Source of the DNA: Ehretia macrophylla | Taxonomy: Eukaryota > Streptophyta > Magnoliopsida > Boraginales > Ehretiaceae | Assembly: GCA_037974665.1 (NCBI GenBank) | Contig: CM075778.1 | Location: 15,365,001-15,429,000, forward strand | Length of the DNA stretch: 64,000 nt | Direction of reading: 5' to 3' | Shown here: in pieces, positions 1 through 10,718 of the stretch | Layout of the letters: the number at the start of each line of letters is the position of its first letter | Position numbering within the stretch: position 1 is the stretch's first letter | Position numbers and translations under genes: made by a program | The notes under the pieces: model-generated | What the model saw: only the letters and a program-made list of their open reading frames with translations | Databases searched by the model: none | Told to the model about the DNA's origin: nothing

Positions 1-235
1 TTTTCTCAATTATTGCAATGATTTTGAAGAGTAATGATAACGGTTTTAATAGTTTTTGTAAGGGTTTTCATCCATTATTGCAATGATTTTGAAGAGTATT
101 AGCAACGGTTTTAATACTTTTTGCAACAATTTTTGTGTCTTATTGCAACGGTTTTAAAAGATAGTAGCAACGGTTATTTAATACTTTTTGCAATAACTTT
201 TGTGAATTGTTGCAACAGTTTTAAAGAGTATAAAC
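1..235 (+). repeat. Left subterminal repeat array (GCAACGGTTTT-like)
   Basis: At least seven degenerate units built on TTGCAA/GCAACGGTTTTAA occur in about 235 bases, for example near 37, 110, 141 and 164, separated by AT-rich spacers. The motif reappears inverted at 3268-3465. Confidence 0.55.
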
Positions 236-1469
236 AACCATATATCTTAATTAAAAACAAAACAAAAAATCATAACTCATACATTTGAATTTTGTAATAT
301 AACAAAAATCACTATAATAACCAACCACACAAGTTTTTTAAACCAAAAAATTATAGTCACAAAAGTAAAAATTTAATCTAGACCAATTCTTTTTGCTAGA
401 CATCAACAAAGAGAAACAAAATAAAGGATAGTTGAACTACAAATGATGTCACAGCCAAATTTACAGTTCTACTCAACATCTCATTCCTCTTCCATATCTT
501 CATAAGAACTATTGCTATCTGACTTGAAGTTTGTCCCTGCATAAATAAACAAGAAAAAGCTATAATATGGTCAGCAAGAGATGATACGAAAGAATGTGTG
601 AATCTAATATTTTTGTTTATTTAACAAAATAAAAAGCATATTTCATTTGGATGCTCTGCTGCATAATCACTAGCTTATTATTAGATTAGATTGCATAGGA
701 CAAATTACAAGTTTTCCCTCAGGAGAACTATTGCTAATTTAACATCAATATATTGCTTATTTTACTGAGTTAGCAAGAGGACAGATACCTTAGAGAATGA
801 AGAATCTTCAGGATTCAGGTCTAAAAAGGCGCCTGCTTACAATGCACATCTAGGCCAAGTTAAGTTTATTAACCATATCCTCAAACAGAGTATCAGGAGA
901 AACTACAACTTGCAGCAAATACACTTTCAAAAGCTAGCAGAAACTCTTTTTAAGTAGGAACAAGTATATTAACTAGAATACATTTCATATAATTTCCATT
1001 TGATTAAAAAGTGAATGTAAAGTAAGACTGTTAATATCACTTTCTTGTGAGATTTCCTTGGAATTATGTTATGTATCAAAAAACTGTTAAAAGAATACTA
1101 TGAGCTCCAGCAAGTCTGACAGTATCTTTGAGCCATTAAGATCTTTCCTTTTCAAGTTTACAAGCTATTACCCTTCCCTTCCCTTTCATAAGAGCAGCAA
1201 GATGAAAAGTTTTGTTCACGGGCGCCGCACATGCATCAAGAACCTTCACCAAAACTTTTCTTATCTGGCCAAGGTAAAAATGCCACTGAGAGGAAATAGA
1301 ATTAACTTATAAGGCTATAGATTTAAAGTGCCTAGATGCTTAATGCAACTATTAAAAAGCCTTATTCCTGAGCCATAGTAAGCAAAAAGCTGTTAGTTGA
1401 TATCTTCTTGATTGTAGATGAATGATAACAAAGTTGCAGAATCTGTTTTTTTACCCAACTTCACATAAA

Positions 1470-2040
1470 AAACTGTACCAATTGGGAAGGAGTTAGCTGA
1501 TGAATGATATATGGTTGGAAAACACTATGAGTCTAGTTTCCAATGCTTCAAATGGTGCATCAATTGGAGTTTCCTAGAAGAAGTTATGACAATTTTAGTA
1601 AAGTGTGTCAGCGCTGTCTGCAAAGTGACGAACTCGAGTTTTAAGCTTAATTTTATTATGCTTTGATTTTGGCTTGCTTCAAAATCTGATTGAGATATTA
1701 TAGGGAGTCAATAAGGTTATATTCTTGGTACTTAAAGGTCTCTATTATTATCTTATAGTTTCTAAGTTAGACTAGCTTTATTACTTACTGGTTATCTAAA
1801 TTTTGCCTAAGTTGGAAGGATGTTCCAACTCTATAAATAGGTGGCTTGTAATCTTGCAAGACCAGTTTACAAATTGAGATTATAATTAAAGTCTTAGACT
1901 TTGTTTTAGAAGAAGGATTTCTTCTATTTTGCTCTTTATCTCTAAGGTGGATTCCTTTGAGTGGTGTGCTTCTATCCTTATAACGCTCTCTAGAGTGGAT
2001 TCTTTACAGTGGTGAGCCTCTATCCTATTTCTTATTTGAG
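1470..2040 (+). mobile_element. LTR-like remnant with TATA box
   Basis: About 150 bases from 1470 align by eye with 50085-50235, inside an LTR of the J/K nest; the shared stretch includes ATATGGTTGGAAA, a TAGTTTC block and a GAGTTTyCTAGAAGAAGTTATG block. Downstream lie a TATAAATAG box (1832-1840) and a CT-rich leader-like region, the layout of an LTR promoter. No termini or TSD were found, so this is a fragment. Confidence 0.35.
1832..1840 (+). promoter_or_regulatory. TATA box of an LTR-like remnant
   Basis: TATAAATAG is a consensus plant TATA box, placed just before a leader-like stretch. Probably inactive, because the surrounding LTR is fragmentary. Confidence 0.35.
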
Positions 2041-2832
2041 TTTTCTCCTAAATCATCCTTTTTCCAATTTTGGGTGGGATGAGGGAAGTAGCCTTATTTA
2101 TTCAAAACAACATACATACACTAAGGAAGGCCATAGACCTTACCTTGAAAATACATGCAAAATGATGATGAGGAGAAAAGACACCAACTTCAAACACAAC
2201 AAATCCAAAACAGGGAACAATCAGGAATCAAATTAAAGGTCCTTTACAAAGCATCCAATTTAAATCAATCACAAATGAAAGAACAACCAACTTTAGGTAC
2301 TTTTTGACAAAATCTTTAAGTGAGATTTGCACTTCTCTTCACACAAAAACGATCTAAGTATGACTAACAATATAATATTAAGCAGAACCAATTTCAAGGA
2401 AATATATAGTGGATTAAGCCAAGGGTCGGATGGAAGTTAAATATCATCTTCTCGTGTATGCAACAACCAAAACAACAACGAATTAACAATTCCTCATACG
2501 GTCACTAATCACATAAATCATTATCCATTTATTAACAAGAAGCCTACAAATAAGTATGAAGTCAGTCAAGTCAAATTTATTTGCAAATAGTTCAACTGCA
2601 TTCTTTGGATGACTAAAATTTTGACATAAATTAAAAAGATAAAACTATTCACAAAACCTACAAAATTAATGAAAGAGTATTGCACGAATTTCTTATTGGA
2701 GGATTGATTGTAATGGTAAAAACTTACAAATATCTATTCTCTGTATCTTGGATAAATTGAAAGGTAATATATGTTTGATTTTTAAATTAGAACATCTTCA
2801 TAACTGATTTGATAAAAGCTAGAGAATGGAAA

Positions 2833-3175
2833 GGTAAAGAGAAATTACCTTTGGGAGCATCCACCATAAGGGCACGTTTCAGAAAAAATGATTGGAGGTG
2901 TTGGAGCAGTAAACATCTCAAGCGAAACCTAGTTTTGGGGGGTTTTTTATTTAATTAATGTTAAAATTTTGTGCAAAGAGAAGTCTAATCGAACGATTTA
3001 TCTCTTAAGCCCAAAAAATGAAAAGGTAAAGAAAAATTACCTTTCTGCAACAAGAGCCCAGTTCATAGAGTAATGAGATTTTAATCGGAGGTATTGGAGT
3101 AGTGAAAGTCCATGTATTCTTTTTTTATTTATCAAAGTTGTATTTGGGGAATCTAGTTTTGGGGTTCTTTGTAAA
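2833..3175. repeat. Diverged tandem duplication (about 190-bp period)
   Basis: Two blocks, about 2833-2955 and 3023-3170, share the order GGTAAAGArAAATTACCTTT, then GGAGGTrTTGGAGyAGTrAA, then CTAGTTTTGGGG. The copies are well diverged. They lie just inside the right subterminal array. Confidence 0.45.
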
Positions 3176-3267
3176 ATATATGAAAATTTGGTGGGAAGGA
3201 GAGCCTGAGTATTTGTGTAAAATGAAATATTTTAATTATACCTCTAATTATTTCATAATATACAACA

Positions 3268-3465
3268 CTTGATATACCGTTGCAATTAATCTTAATTTTA
3301 GTAAACCGTTGCAAAAAGTAACAACTACAAATATTACTTAGAAAAGGAAAGTACTCAATATACAAATTGCAACAGTTAGAGAAAATCGTTGCAAAAAATA
3401 TTAGTTTTAGGCACGGTTACAAAAACTGTTACAAAAAGCTAATTATAGCAACTGTTTTTTTATTA
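3268..3465 (-). repeat. Right subterminal repeat array (inverted)
   Basis: Contains ACCGTTGCAA and related units (near 3273, 3303, 3384, 3413 and 3447), mostly in reverse complement of the 1-235 motif. Together the two arrays delimit the CACTA-like element. Confidence 0.5.
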
Positions 3466-3480
3466 GTTCAATTGAAGGGT

Positions 3481-4014
3481 TGTAAGAGAGCTAAAATGTG
3501 GTAGTGGCAAAAGAAGTTAGAGACTTACAAGGAGTTGATGGCCTTCGGATTGTTAAAAAAATCAAGGAGTCAAGACTTTGAAGACATTGGATGTGCTTTC
3601 CTTGGTTGTAATAGATTAATTCTATAGGCGTGATTTGTCCACAACTAAGTCCATAATCCACCATGTTGTATGATTCTTGCATATGTGTTTGTTTATTTTC
3701 TTATATGTGATGTTTACTTATAAATGAACTAATGTACAAAGTGAGACCTTAAATATAAAAAATCTTCCTATGTGCAATCCAAAATTAGATTGTAAAACAG
3801 TAAAGTGTTTGTCATTGCCGTCCACTATCCTAGGTCTACATGTACTTGATTAGGATTGTGTCATTGGCTAACCCAAAGGTAGGAAAGTATACTCCATGAT
3901 AAGTACTATGTTCACCTAGCAAGTATAACGATGGTGTGGTCCAGACAATATTTCGTGGCCAATAATGCACCAAAGCTAAGGTTCAGGATTTAAATTGTTG
4001 CATACACTTTGATG
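3481..4014 (+). other. Unassigned flank, probably 5' part of the decayed copia element
   Basis: No gene. The last bases continue directly into 9619 once element 1 and its TSD are removed. The 17-base word AATAATGCACCAAAGCT occurs here at 3961 and again at 9644 and 9749, so this stretch and 9619-9800 belong to one older sequence. I could not place a copia 5' LTR or PBS in it. Confidence 0.4.
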
Positions 4015-4019
4015 GTAGG
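4015..4019. repeat. TSD of element 1, left copy (GTAGG)
   Basis: GTAGG directly precedes the left LTR and is repeated exactly at 9614-9618. Confidence 0.9.
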
Positions 4020-6540
4020 TGTAACGCCCCGATCCCTCACGAGACCGGAGGCTCTAATAACCATGCTATTCTCAACCAATTCCAAACCCCGGGCACAAAA
4101 TTTTAGGGGAAAACGGACGGAGTCTCCCCTGTTTATAGGACAATACTGTTACCTGCAAATAGCCACTCAAGTCTTTTGAACTATAACAACAACTTATCTA
4201 CTAATGTCTCCAAAGCTAAAACACAATCACAAGGCCATCCGAGCCTTGGAGCAACAACATTCTACTAAAGCACACAAGCATGCGAGATAAGTTGGTTTTA
4301 GTCATAAGTAATTAAATACAATGAAATTCTAAGTTCCATATGAAGATTAACTAACACTCCAAGCATGCAAGGGAAATTAAAGTCTAGAATTCATTATTAC
4401 AATCCAACAACTTTCTTTAACATCCTAGTACACATCTACTAGACATATATATACAAGACTCCAAAGCCTCAAAATACATTTTTAACAAGAACTCCACGCA
4501 AGAAGCACATAAAATCCACCTCAGCACACAAAGTCACGGATTCTGATCTACGTAAACTTCCTCTTCTTCTATCAGCTGAGGATTCACCTCAGCTTCACCT
4601 GAAACATATTAAATGAGGAATGAGCAACAAAGTTGCCCAGCGAGGGAGGTGATGCAGCATGCCAACGTGCAATATGATATGCAACACAAGTACACATATA
4701 CAAGCCACATAAACTATCAAGACATTAAATCAAACTATTAATCACTTTAAAAAGGATACGGTTCCACTTCCAAGTCTTCATCCACGAGCCACGATCCACG
4801 AGTATCACGAATATGCCGGCAAACCCCAAACACCAACAATTGGGATACTCCGGATGTATCCCGATCCTACGACCCTTTCTCCCAAGGTAGGTCCATGCCC
4901 AGCAGGTGAACCACGCCTCTGGGGTAGTAGAGTATGCCTCAGCGAGAAGGGAATAGGCACCATGGTAGTCGAGGGAGCACGGCAAGCCCGATGCCGCCCG
5001 TGTTTCTCGACGCTACCATGTCCGATTTAGGTTGCGCAACCCAATACAAGTCACAAACAATCAATATATCACATAACACGTAAGAGGGACGACAAAGTAG
5101 GCCGCCCTCACATATATGCACGATAAAAGTTCAAATAAGCACGATATTAACTTTAAGATACCAAAAGTAGCAATCAACACAATTAATTCCAATAATCTAC
5201 TCAAATAACTTAAATACATCCTAAATATTCAATGCAAGTCATTACTAACACACAACAAGTTTCAAATGCAATTAAAAAGGCTAAACACTACATTTCCCCT
5301 TTCTTTAACCGAGCTTTCTTTCTCCTAAGCGTGGTTCGAGATTCCCAATCATACCCTAGTCTTTCTATATTCCTAATTAAGCTCAAAGGTACCCTTTAAA
5401 GTTACTAAAACTCATTTTAGAAACAAAAGTTCGGGAAGGCCCCGAACGGGTTTGAACTATAGCCATACTAACCGAACCCCAATTTCGCGAAATGAAAGCA
5501 CCAAAGGTGCTTCCTTAGCTCAAGGATACCCAAATCGATGCCCAAATTTGCCCGGATTGCTTAACGTATAAAACCCCCTTTTTAAAGTTAACAAATTTTG
5601 CATTTTAACTCATTTTCGGGTAATTCAACCTCACGTGAGTCTTTGCCTAGTTTCACTAATGTCTAAAGCACCTAAAGGAAGCCTCAATTCAATCTAATTA
5701 ACAAATTATATAATAATAAAAAAACCCTAAATTTTCGGATTTTACTATTCACTGCACTATTCATCACCTCTTTGATCAATTTCAAGTTTCAACCATTAAC
5801 TTTGCTATCAAACCTCAAAAGTTAACTCTATAGGCATCAAATAACTCATAGAAAGCATTCATAACAAGCTTTATAGCTAATATCAACAAATCAATAAAAT
5901 TCAATATATGCACATAAACTTTAAAAACAAATAAATGCATCTCCCTCACAATTTTGAAGATGTAGAAGCTTTGTTGAAGGTCCTAAGTTGCTCCAAAATC
6001 CTCCCAATAACAATCTAGAAGCTCAAGTGCATGGATGTTGAAGCAAAATTCTCTCCTTTCCTCTCTTGAAGTGGACGGCCAAATGGGGGGGACATGGAGG
6101 GAATTTTTGCAATTGTTTTGAGAGCTAATATGATATGTGGCTTTTAATTGATGAGTTAGTTGTTTTATGTGATGTATATAATTAATATTCTAAGCTAATT
6201 AATCTCAAAAAAACTTAATCAAACTAGGCCAAAATGCAATTTCAATTATTTTTAGTTGCAAATGTTACTATTCTTACGTAACACTATTCAAAGCTCACGG
6301 AAAATATTTTTCAAACGCATACTCCTAAGCTCGAAAGTTCAAAACGAAAATTTCTTGGTTCCTTTTAAATGTCGAGTGACCTAGGAAAAATTTAAAATCA
6401 AGCTTTCGAAACAGTCAAAAATATTATGAATAGTAACTCACAATAAAAACAATTAAACAAGAAAAATGATGCACGTAGAAATGCGCACATAAGTATGCAA
6501 CGATTATAATTAATTTAGGGTGAAATTCTCGGGTGTCACA
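4020..6540 (-). repeat. Left LTR (3' LTR) of element 1
   Basis: Plus strand reads TGTAACGCCCCGATCC at the start and GGGTGTCACA at the end. It contains the GGTTGCGCAACC palindrome (5030-5041) and the GC-rich GGGCGGCATCGGGCTTGCC core (reverse strand near 4980-5000). The 86- and 60-codon frames here are not genes; they lie in the conserved LTR core. Confidence 0.93.
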
Positions 6541-6556
6541 CCCTCTCCCCCTTAAA
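6541..6556 (-). promoter_or_regulatory. Polypurine tract of element 1
   Basis: On the minus strand AAGGGGGAGAGGG lies immediately 5' of the 3' LTR, the standard position for the plus-strand DNA primer. Confidence 0.8.
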
Positions 6557-6558
6557 CT

Positions 6559-6576
6559 AATTGCGTCCTCGCAATT
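6559..6576 (-). other. PPT-proximal hairpin, relic of pol C-terminus
   Basis: AATTGCG-TCCT-CGCAATT forms a perfect 7-bp stem with a 4-base loop. On the minus strand the stretch still reads like the end of a Tekay pol (N-C-E-D-A-I-S). Element E has the same structure with a compensatory pair change. Confidence 0.6.
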
Positions 6577-7076
6577 CTCACACATACAAGCGAGCTACCC
6601 TCATACATAAAACACATTGATCACGTTAGCAATATATAACAAGTAAAGTCACATAAGCAATAAGTTCACATACACAAATTATAAACTACTAAGTCATTTA
6701 AACAACAACTTCACATAAAACAAGTTAATCACATATTCACATTAGTCATATAAAGCATATCGAGCACTCAAGTACACAAAGCACATAATTCACACAAGGC
6801 ACGTTAATCACATAGCTCGCATTAATCACATAAACACATTGAACATGTAAACACATCAAGCATGTTAACCACATCCATATCACTTATCACACAAGCACAT
6901 AAACCACAACTAGTTCACTCAACAAATAAAACATGTTGATCACATAAGCACATTGATCACATTAACTCTCTTATCACATAAGACATGCACATACACTTTC
7001 TAAACACATTGACACTAAGGCCACTACCCCACAAGCCGAAGACCCTATCCCGGCTTGCGCCTAGCTAACTAGCTAA
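6577..7076 (-). other. Non-coding internal region of element 1 with degenerate CACATTGATCAC repeats
   Basis: About 500 bases of short, degenerate units resembling CACATTGATCACATT or CACATAAACACATT. No open frame. Similar words occur in the gag leader of element E (39270-39400), so this corresponds to the 5' untranslated leader of an autonomous relative. Bases 7020-7076 match a block also found next to the PBS of D and H. Confidence 0.65.
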
Positions 7077-7088
7077 GCTCTGATACCA
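7077..7088 (-). promoter_or_regulatory. Primer-binding site (initiator tRNA-Met)
   Basis: The minus strand reads TGGTATCAGAGC, complementary to the 3' end of plant initiator tRNA-Met. It lies 4 bases from the 5' LTR (7093). Confidence 0.9.
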
Positions 7089-7092
7089 CTTC

Positions 7093-9613
7093 TGTAACAC
7101 CCCGATCCCTCACGAGACCGGAGGCTCTAATAACCATGCTATTCTCAACCAATTCCAAACCCCGGGCACAAAATTTTAGGGGAAAACGGACGGAGTCTCC
7201 CCTGTTTATAGGACAATACTGTTACCTGCAAATAGCTACTCAAGTCTTTTGAACTATAACAACAACTTATCTACTAATGTCTCCAAAGCTAAAACACAAT
7301 CACAAGGCCATCCGAGCCTTGGAGCAACAACATTCTACTAAAGCACACAAGCATGCGAGATAAGTTGGTTTTAGTCATAAGTAATTAAATACAATGAAAT
7401 TCTAAGTTCCATATGAAGATTAACTAACACTCCAAGCATGCAAGGGAAATTAAAGTCTAGAATTCATTATTACAATCCAACAACTTTCTTTAACATCCTA
7501 GTACACATCTACTAGACATATATATACAAGACTCCAAAGCCTCAAAATACATTTTTAACAAGAACTCCACGCAAGAAGCACATAAAATCCACCTCAGCAC
7601 ACAAAGTCACGGATTCTGATCTACGTAAACTTCCTCTTCTTCTATCAGCTGAGGATTCACCTCAGCTTCACCTGAAACATATTAAATGAGGAATGAGCAA
7701 CAAAGTTGCCCAGCGAGGGAGGTGATGCAGCATGCCAACGTGCAATATGATATACAACACAAGTACACATATACAAGCCACATAAACTATCAAGACATTA
7801 AATCAAACTATTAATCACTTTAAAAAGGATACGGTTCCACTTCCAAGTCTTCATCCACGAGCCACGATCCACGAGTATCACGAATATGCCGGCAAACCCC
7901 AAATACCAACAATTGGGATACTCCGGATGTATCCCGATCCTACGACCCTTTCTCCCGAGGTAGGTCCATGCCCAGCAGGTGAACCACGCCTCTGGGGTAG
8001 TAGAGTATGCCTCAGCGAGAAGGGAATAGGCACCATGGTAGTCGAGGGAGCACGGCAAGCCCGATGCCGCCCGTGTTTCTCGACGCTACCATGTCCGATT
8101 TAGGTTGCGCAACCCAATACAAGTCACAAACAATCAATATATCACATAACACGTAAGAGGGACGACAAAGTAGGCCGGCCTCACATATATGCACGATAAA
8201 AGTTCAAATAAGCACGATATTAACTTTAAGATACCAAAAGTAGCAATCAACACAATTAATTCCAATAATCTACTCAAATAACTTAAATACATCCTAAATA
8301 TTCAATGCAAGTCATTACTAACACACAACAAGTTTCAAATGCAATTAAAAAGGCTAAACACTACATTTCCCCTTTCTTTAACCGAGCTTTCTTTCTCCTA
8401 AGCGTGGTTCGAGATTTCCAATCATACCCTAGTCTTTATATATTCCTAATTAAGCTCAAAGGTACCCTTTAAAGTTACTAAAACTCATTTTAGAAACAAA
8501 AGTTCGGGAAGGCCCTGAACGAGTTTGAACTATAGCCATACTAACCGAACCCCAATTTCGCGAAATGAAAGCACCAAAGGTGCTTCCTTAGCTCAAGGAT
8601 ACCCAAATCGATGCCCAAATTTGCCCGGATTGCTTAACGTATAAAACCCCCTTTTTAAAGTTAACAAATTTTGCATTTTAACTCATTTTCGGGTAATTCA
8701 ACCTCACGTGAGTCTTTGCCTAGTTTCACTAATGTCTAAAGCACCTAAAGGAAGCCTCAATTCAATCTAATTAACAAATTATATAATAATAAAAAAACCC
8801 TAAATTTTCGGATTTTACTATTCACTGCACTATTCATCACCTCTTTGATCAATTTCAAGTTTCAACTATTAACTTTGCTATCAAACCTCAAAAGTTAACT
8901 CTATAGGCATCAAATAACTCATAGAAAGCATTCATAACAAGCTTTATAGCTAATATCAACAAATCAATAAAATTCAATATATGCACATAAACTTTAAAAA
9001 CAAATAAATGCATCTCCCTCACAATTTTGAAGATGTAGAAGCTTTGTTGAAGGTCCTAAGTTGCTCCAAAATCCTCCCAAGAACAATCTAGAAGCTCAAG
9101 TGCATGGATGTTGAAGCAAAATTCTCTCCTTTCCTCTCTTGAAGTGGACGGCCAAATGGGGGGGACATGGAGGGAATTTTTGCAATTGTTTTGAGAGCTA
9201 ATATGATATGTGGCTTTTAATTGATGAGTTAGTTGTTTTATGTGATGTATATAATTAATATTCTAAGCTAATTAATCTCAAAAAAACTTAATCAAACTAG
9301 GCCAAAATGCAATTTCAATTATTTTTAGTTGCAAATGTTACTATTCTTACGTAACACTATTCAAAGCTCACGGAAAATATTTTTCAAACGCATACTCCTA
9401 AGCTCGAAAGTTCAAAACGAAAATTTCTTGGTTCCTTTTAAATGTCGAGTGACCTAGGAAAAATTTAAAATCAAGCTTTCGAAACAGTCAAAAATATTAT
9501 GAATAGTAACTCACAATAAAAACAATTAAACAAGAAAAATGATGCACGTAGAAATGCGCACATAAGTATGCAACGATTATAATTAATTTAGGGTGAAATT
9601 CTCGGGTGTCACA
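7093..9613 (-). repeat. Right LTR (5' LTR) of element 1
   Basis: Same length and nearly the same sequence as 4020-6540; palindrome copy at 8103-8114. Differences seen include C/T near 7237, A/G near 7938 and a C/G near 8175. Confidence 0.93.
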
Positions 9614-9618
9614 GTAGG
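9614..9618. repeat. TSD of element 1, right copy (GTAGG)
   Basis: Exact repeat of 4015-4019. Confidence 0.9.
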
Positions 9619-10718
9619 TGTAATCTAACTATACCATTGGGCCAATAATGCACCAAAGCTGAGGTTACAGTGATTTAGGGGCAAAATGGTCATATCTTAT
9701 ATGGAGATATAGAGAAAAATAGTTATTAACTCTTTGTATGTATACTTCAATAATGCACCAAAGCTTAGGGGTATTCATATGGAAGAGAACTTGGTCACCT
9801 ACTAAGGAATCTTTAATTACATTCACGGGTCTCATTTAGGAAGTGTGAGATTCGATAAAATTAGTGGGATATATCATTTATTTAAAGGCCAAATTAAAAT
9901 GATTAAACAAGTTAAAGTCAATTAGCAATCTTACTTTTCTGCATGTGTTTTGCTACAAGTATGAATCCTTTTTTATTTTGTATACTAGACTTTAGATCGC
10001 ATATTTTGACAAACTTTATTGATTAATATTGTTGTCTAAGAATAGTTCTTTGCAACTTAATCATGTCTTCAATTTGTATACTATTTTGTTTCCTTCTTGA
10101 TAATGTATCAAAAGGAAAAAGGGTGATACTTACGGTAGATAAGTAAAACAAGTTTAATATGCTAAGAGTTGTATTATTTCATTGATTGCATAAGGGAATG
10201 CAAGATGTAAAAGAATATAATTCTAAACTTACAAGTGTTGTGTGGTAAGCATATTTCATGGCATGATATGTGATATTAATAGAAATCTTTTTCATGTTTG
10301 TATTTCATATTTGATTAGTTGTAATGCAAAGAGGAAAGCCAAAAGGATATGATTTCTAATAGCCAGTGGGAGCATAATCTAAAAGATAATTGAGGATTGT
10401 ATTGGCACATTTAAATTGTTTTCATGACCGATAGATCAGGCATTGAAAGAGGATTCGTTCAGTGTATCTTTATAGCTTGAATATTAAGACCATAAAGCTA
10501 CAATGAATGGTAAATCTTCTTTGTTCATGGATGTTATTACTTTATGGTTTTGATTCTCGTGTAACATAATTGTATGTGCTCTTGGACAGAATTTTGATCA
10601 AAGTACGCTTTGAAAGCGTGGAATGATTTCAGTGTTAGTACATGGAACAATCGTTGTTGCATTAGCTAAGGACAATTTGATTGTATACCTTCTGTACATA
10701 TTTTGTATTTTGAGGATT

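Larger units (their letters stand above)
236..2832. other. Gene-free interior of the CACTA-like element
   Basis: AT-rich sequence with no frame longer than about 75 codons and no recognisable domain. It holds an LTR-like patch (1470-2040, listed separately). I see no splice-site or codon pattern that would support a captured host gene, although the longer non-LTR stretch could hide one. Confidence 0.4.
1..3480. mobile_element. Probable non-autonomous CACTA-like DNA transposon, left end outside window
   Basis: The left 235 bases carry repeated GCAACGGTTTT-type motifs, and about 200 bases near the other end carry the same motif mainly in the opposite orientation (ACCGTTGCAA). Inverted arrays of short subterminal repeats are characteristic of plant CACTA (EnSpm) elements, whose transposase binds them. 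No transposase frame is visible, so this would be a non-autonomous or gutted copy. The left terminus is outside the window and I found no clean CACTA terminus on the right; only a weak GTAGTG near 3501-3506 resembles one. The class is an inference from repeat architecture. Confidence 0.42.
4020..9613 (-). mobile_element. Young non-autonomous Ty3/gypsy-type LTR retrotransposon (element 1)
   Basis: Two 2521-bp LTRs (4020-6540 and 7093-9613) flank only 552 bp of internal sequence. The element has TG..CA termini, a perfect 5-bp TSD (GTAGG at 4015-4019 and 9614-9618), a PPT next to the left LTR and an initiator tRNA-Met PBS next to the right LTR, so transcription is on the minus strand. The internal region has no gag or pol frame; only a relic of the pol C-terminus beside the PPT remains. 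I count about 12 differences between the LTRs by eye (roughly 0.5%), so insertion was recent. LTRs more than four times longer than the interior are unusual; trans-mobilisation by a Tekay-type relative is inferred. Confidence 0.93.

Noticed and set aside
4725..5121. Minus frames of 86 and 60 codons, repeated at 7798-8194
   Set aside because: They lie in both LTR copies of element 1, carry no domain, and the related frames in D, G, J and K differ in length and phase. Conservation is at the nucleotide level.
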